From positions 1 through 7,046 of the forward strand of contig SLQK01000312.1 of NCBI GenBank assembly GCA_007131525.1: 7,046 nucleotides of DNA, given 5' to 3'. Under the pieces are notes generated by a model. That model had not been told where the DNA came from and made no database searches. It saw nothing but the letters and a program-made list of their open reading frames with translations. This DNA comes from Nitriliruptoraceae bacterium (GTDB lineage Bacteria; Actinomycetota; Nitriliruptoria; Nitriliruptorales; Nitriliruptoraceae). Shown in pieces: positions 6,173-7,046 of this stretch. Each line of letters begins with the position of its first letter. The first letter of the stretch is position 1. The position numbers and the translations under genes are program-made.

Positions 6173-6379
6173 TCAGCGATGGTCGTCGGCGCCCACTGCC
6201 CCACCACCCTGGCCGGCCCCGGGACGACGCCGGAGACGGCCGGCACGGCGGGCGGCGTCGACGAGCACCGCCTCGATCTGGGCGTTGACCGAGCGGAACT
6301 CATCCGCCGCCCAGGCCTCGTAGACGTCGTAGAGCTCCTGGGGGATGCGCAGCGGGAACTGCTTGCGCTGGCGCGCCAT
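6173..6379 (-). CDS. Arc-like ribbon-helix-helix DNA-binding protein
   Basis: A 68-residue protein with the Arc/MetJ ribbon-helix-helix fold: the DNA-contacting strand KQFPLRI (6-12), helix A PQELYDVYEAWAADE (13-27) and helix B SVNAQIEAVLVDAARRAG (30-47) with the typical S-x-N-x-Q-I-E start. The last 20 residues are a basic, Gly/Ala-rich tail. Such proteins dimerise and bind operators; some are antitoxins, but no toxin gene sits here. The start lies 2 bp after the SPFH stop (TGA-TC-ATG) without an SD of its own, so it is probably translated by coupling to the SPFH gene. Likely roles are self-regulation of this operon or attaching the SPFH scaffold to DNA; both are inference. Pairing with an SPFH gene appears to recur in Gram-positive bacteria, from memory. 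Confidence 0.85.
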   Translation of the reverse strand: MARQRKQFPLRIPQELYDVYEAWAADEFRSVNAQIEAVLVDAARRAGRLRRRPGAGQGGGAVGADDHR

Positions 6380-6381
6380 GA

Positions 6382-7046
6382 TCAGCGGGACAGCGTGCCG
6401 ACGTTGACGATCGGGCTCGTCGGGGTGTCGCTGGCGATCACCGTCATCAGGTTGGAGGCGAAGGTCGCCTTGCGGTCGGCGTCGAGCGGGATCGCATCCA
6501 GCTCGGTGCGGCCCTCCTCGAGCTGTGCGACCGCCTCGCGGACCATGAGCACCGCCCCCTCGACGATCTTCGCCCTGGCCGCCACGATCGCGGACGCCTG
6601 CTGACGGCGGAGCATCGCTTCGGCGATCTCCGGCGCGTAGGACAGGTCAGTGATCCGGGCCTCCAGCACGGTCACACCCGCGTCGTCGGCACGCTCCTGG
6701 AGCTCGGTCAGCAGGTCCCGGTTCACGTCGATCGGGTCGCCGATCAGGGTGGTGAGCTGGTCGTCGTCCCAGGAGTCGTAGGGGTAGGACCGGGCCAGCT
6801 GGCGCACCGCGGACTCGGACTGGATCCGCACGTAGTCGACGAAGTCGTCCACCCCGAACACCGCCCGGGCCGTGTCGGTCACCTGCCACACCACCACGGC
6901 TGCGATCATGATCGGGTTGCCGTTGGCGTCGTTGACCTTGGAGGTCTCGGTGGTGAAGTTGCGCACCCGCAGGCTGACCTTCTCCTTCATCATCAGCGGG
7001 TTCGCCCACCGCAGTCCCGGGGTGCGGTCACTCCCCCGGTAGTCCC
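6382..7046 (-). CDS. SPFH domain protein (stomatin/flotillin-like), 5' end beyond the window
   Basis: The visible 220 residues are the C-terminal two thirds of an SPFH/band 7 scaffold protein, which would oligomerise at the membrane. The frame runs without a stop from 6993, where an internal ATG lies, out to 7046: DYRGSDRTPGLRWANPL leads into MMKEKVSLRVRNF, matching the G-x-x-R-x-P-G-x-x-W-x-N-P and SLRVRNF signatures of the domain. The start and the expected N-terminal membrane anchor are therefore outside. Further on are DVNRDLLTELQERADDAGV, LSYAPEIAEAMLRRQQASAIVAARAKIVEGAV (the conserved helical arm) and the C-terminal PTSPIVNVGTLSR, typical of the bacterial group ending in NTGTL(Y). The gene heads the operon with the ribbon-helix-helix and GPP34 genes. 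Its promoter is not in the window. Confidence 0.93.
   Translation of the reverse strand, partial: DYRGSDRTPGLRWANPLMMKEKVSLRVRNFTTETSKVNDANGNPIMIAAVVVWQVTDTARAVFGVDDFVDYVRIQSESAVRQLARSYPYDSWDDDQLTTLIGDPIDVNRDLLTELQERADDAGVTVLEARITDLSYAPEIAEAMLRRQQASAIVAARAKIVEGAVLMVREAVAQLEEGRTELDAIPLDADRKATFASNLMTVIASDTPTSPIVNVGTLSR

Noticed and set aside
6154..6303. GPP34 start 50 codons further upstream
   Set aside because: That stretch overlaps the ribbon-helix-helix gene, has Ser/Arg/Pro-rich non-family sequence, and the ATG at 6153 has AGGAGG at ideal spacing.
6173..6379. Type II toxin-antitoxin module
   Set aside because: The ribbon-helix-helix protein looks antitoxin-like, but its neighbours are SPFH and GPP34; no toxin-sized gene with a toxin fold is adjacent.
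6991..6993. ATG 6993 as the start of the SPFH gene
   Set aside because: The frame continues upstream to the window edge with conserved SPFH residues (R-x-P-G-x-R-W-x-N-P), so this methionine is internal.

Overview
The window comes from a very GC-rich genome (roughly 70% G+C by eye). Nearly all codons end in G or C, GTG starts are plausible, and several Shine-Dalgarno (SD) sites are strong. The gene set (a two-gene ABC exporter of actinobacterial type, MgtE, GNAT, bacterial GPP34, SPFH plus a ribbon-helix-helix protein) fits an actinobacterium, possibly a Nocardioides-like member of the Propionibacteriales. That placement is inference. I see no transposase, phage gene, CRISPR array, tRNA or rRNA.

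Layout. (1) Bases 1-949, minus strand: an ABC exporter ATPase whose stop overlaps the start of the next gene (only 7 codons visible, presumably the permease). (2) Bases 950-1423: a divergent intergenic region of about 470 bp. It holds a good promoter for the ABC gene, an array of five CCGGT pentamers exactly 10 bp apart, a possible -10 for mgtE, and a long, strongly foldable leader. (3) Bases 1424-2761, plus strand: a complete MgtE magnesium channel/transporter, followed by a 14-bp terminator-like hairpin. (4) Bases 2881-4661, plus strand: a GNAT acetyltransferase whose stop overlaps by 4 bp the start of a 369-residue protein of unknown function. (5) Bases 4908-5372, plus strand: a small four-helix membrane protein. 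(6) Bases 5482-7046, minus strand and convergent: SPFH (stomatin/flotillin-like) protein (5' end outside the window), then a ribbon-helix-helix protein, then a GPP34 (GOLPH3-like) protein, closely packed as one operon.

The most interesting structure is the mgtE leader. The sequence just before the mgtE start can fold into a three-way junction whose closing 9-bp helix pairs AGG of the mgtE SD. The 5' arm of that helix contains the stop codon of a short upstream reading frame, which is preceded by a 9-base perfect SD (AGGAGGTGA). A competing local hairpin would free the SD. This is the layout expected of a translational switch or leader-peptide attenuator on a Mg2+ transporter gene. I do not see the conserved M-box core, so if real it would be a different class. 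The second point of interest is the SPFH / ribbon-helix-helix / GPP34 operon, which joins bacterial relatives of two eukaryotic membrane-organising proteins with a small DNA-binding protein.
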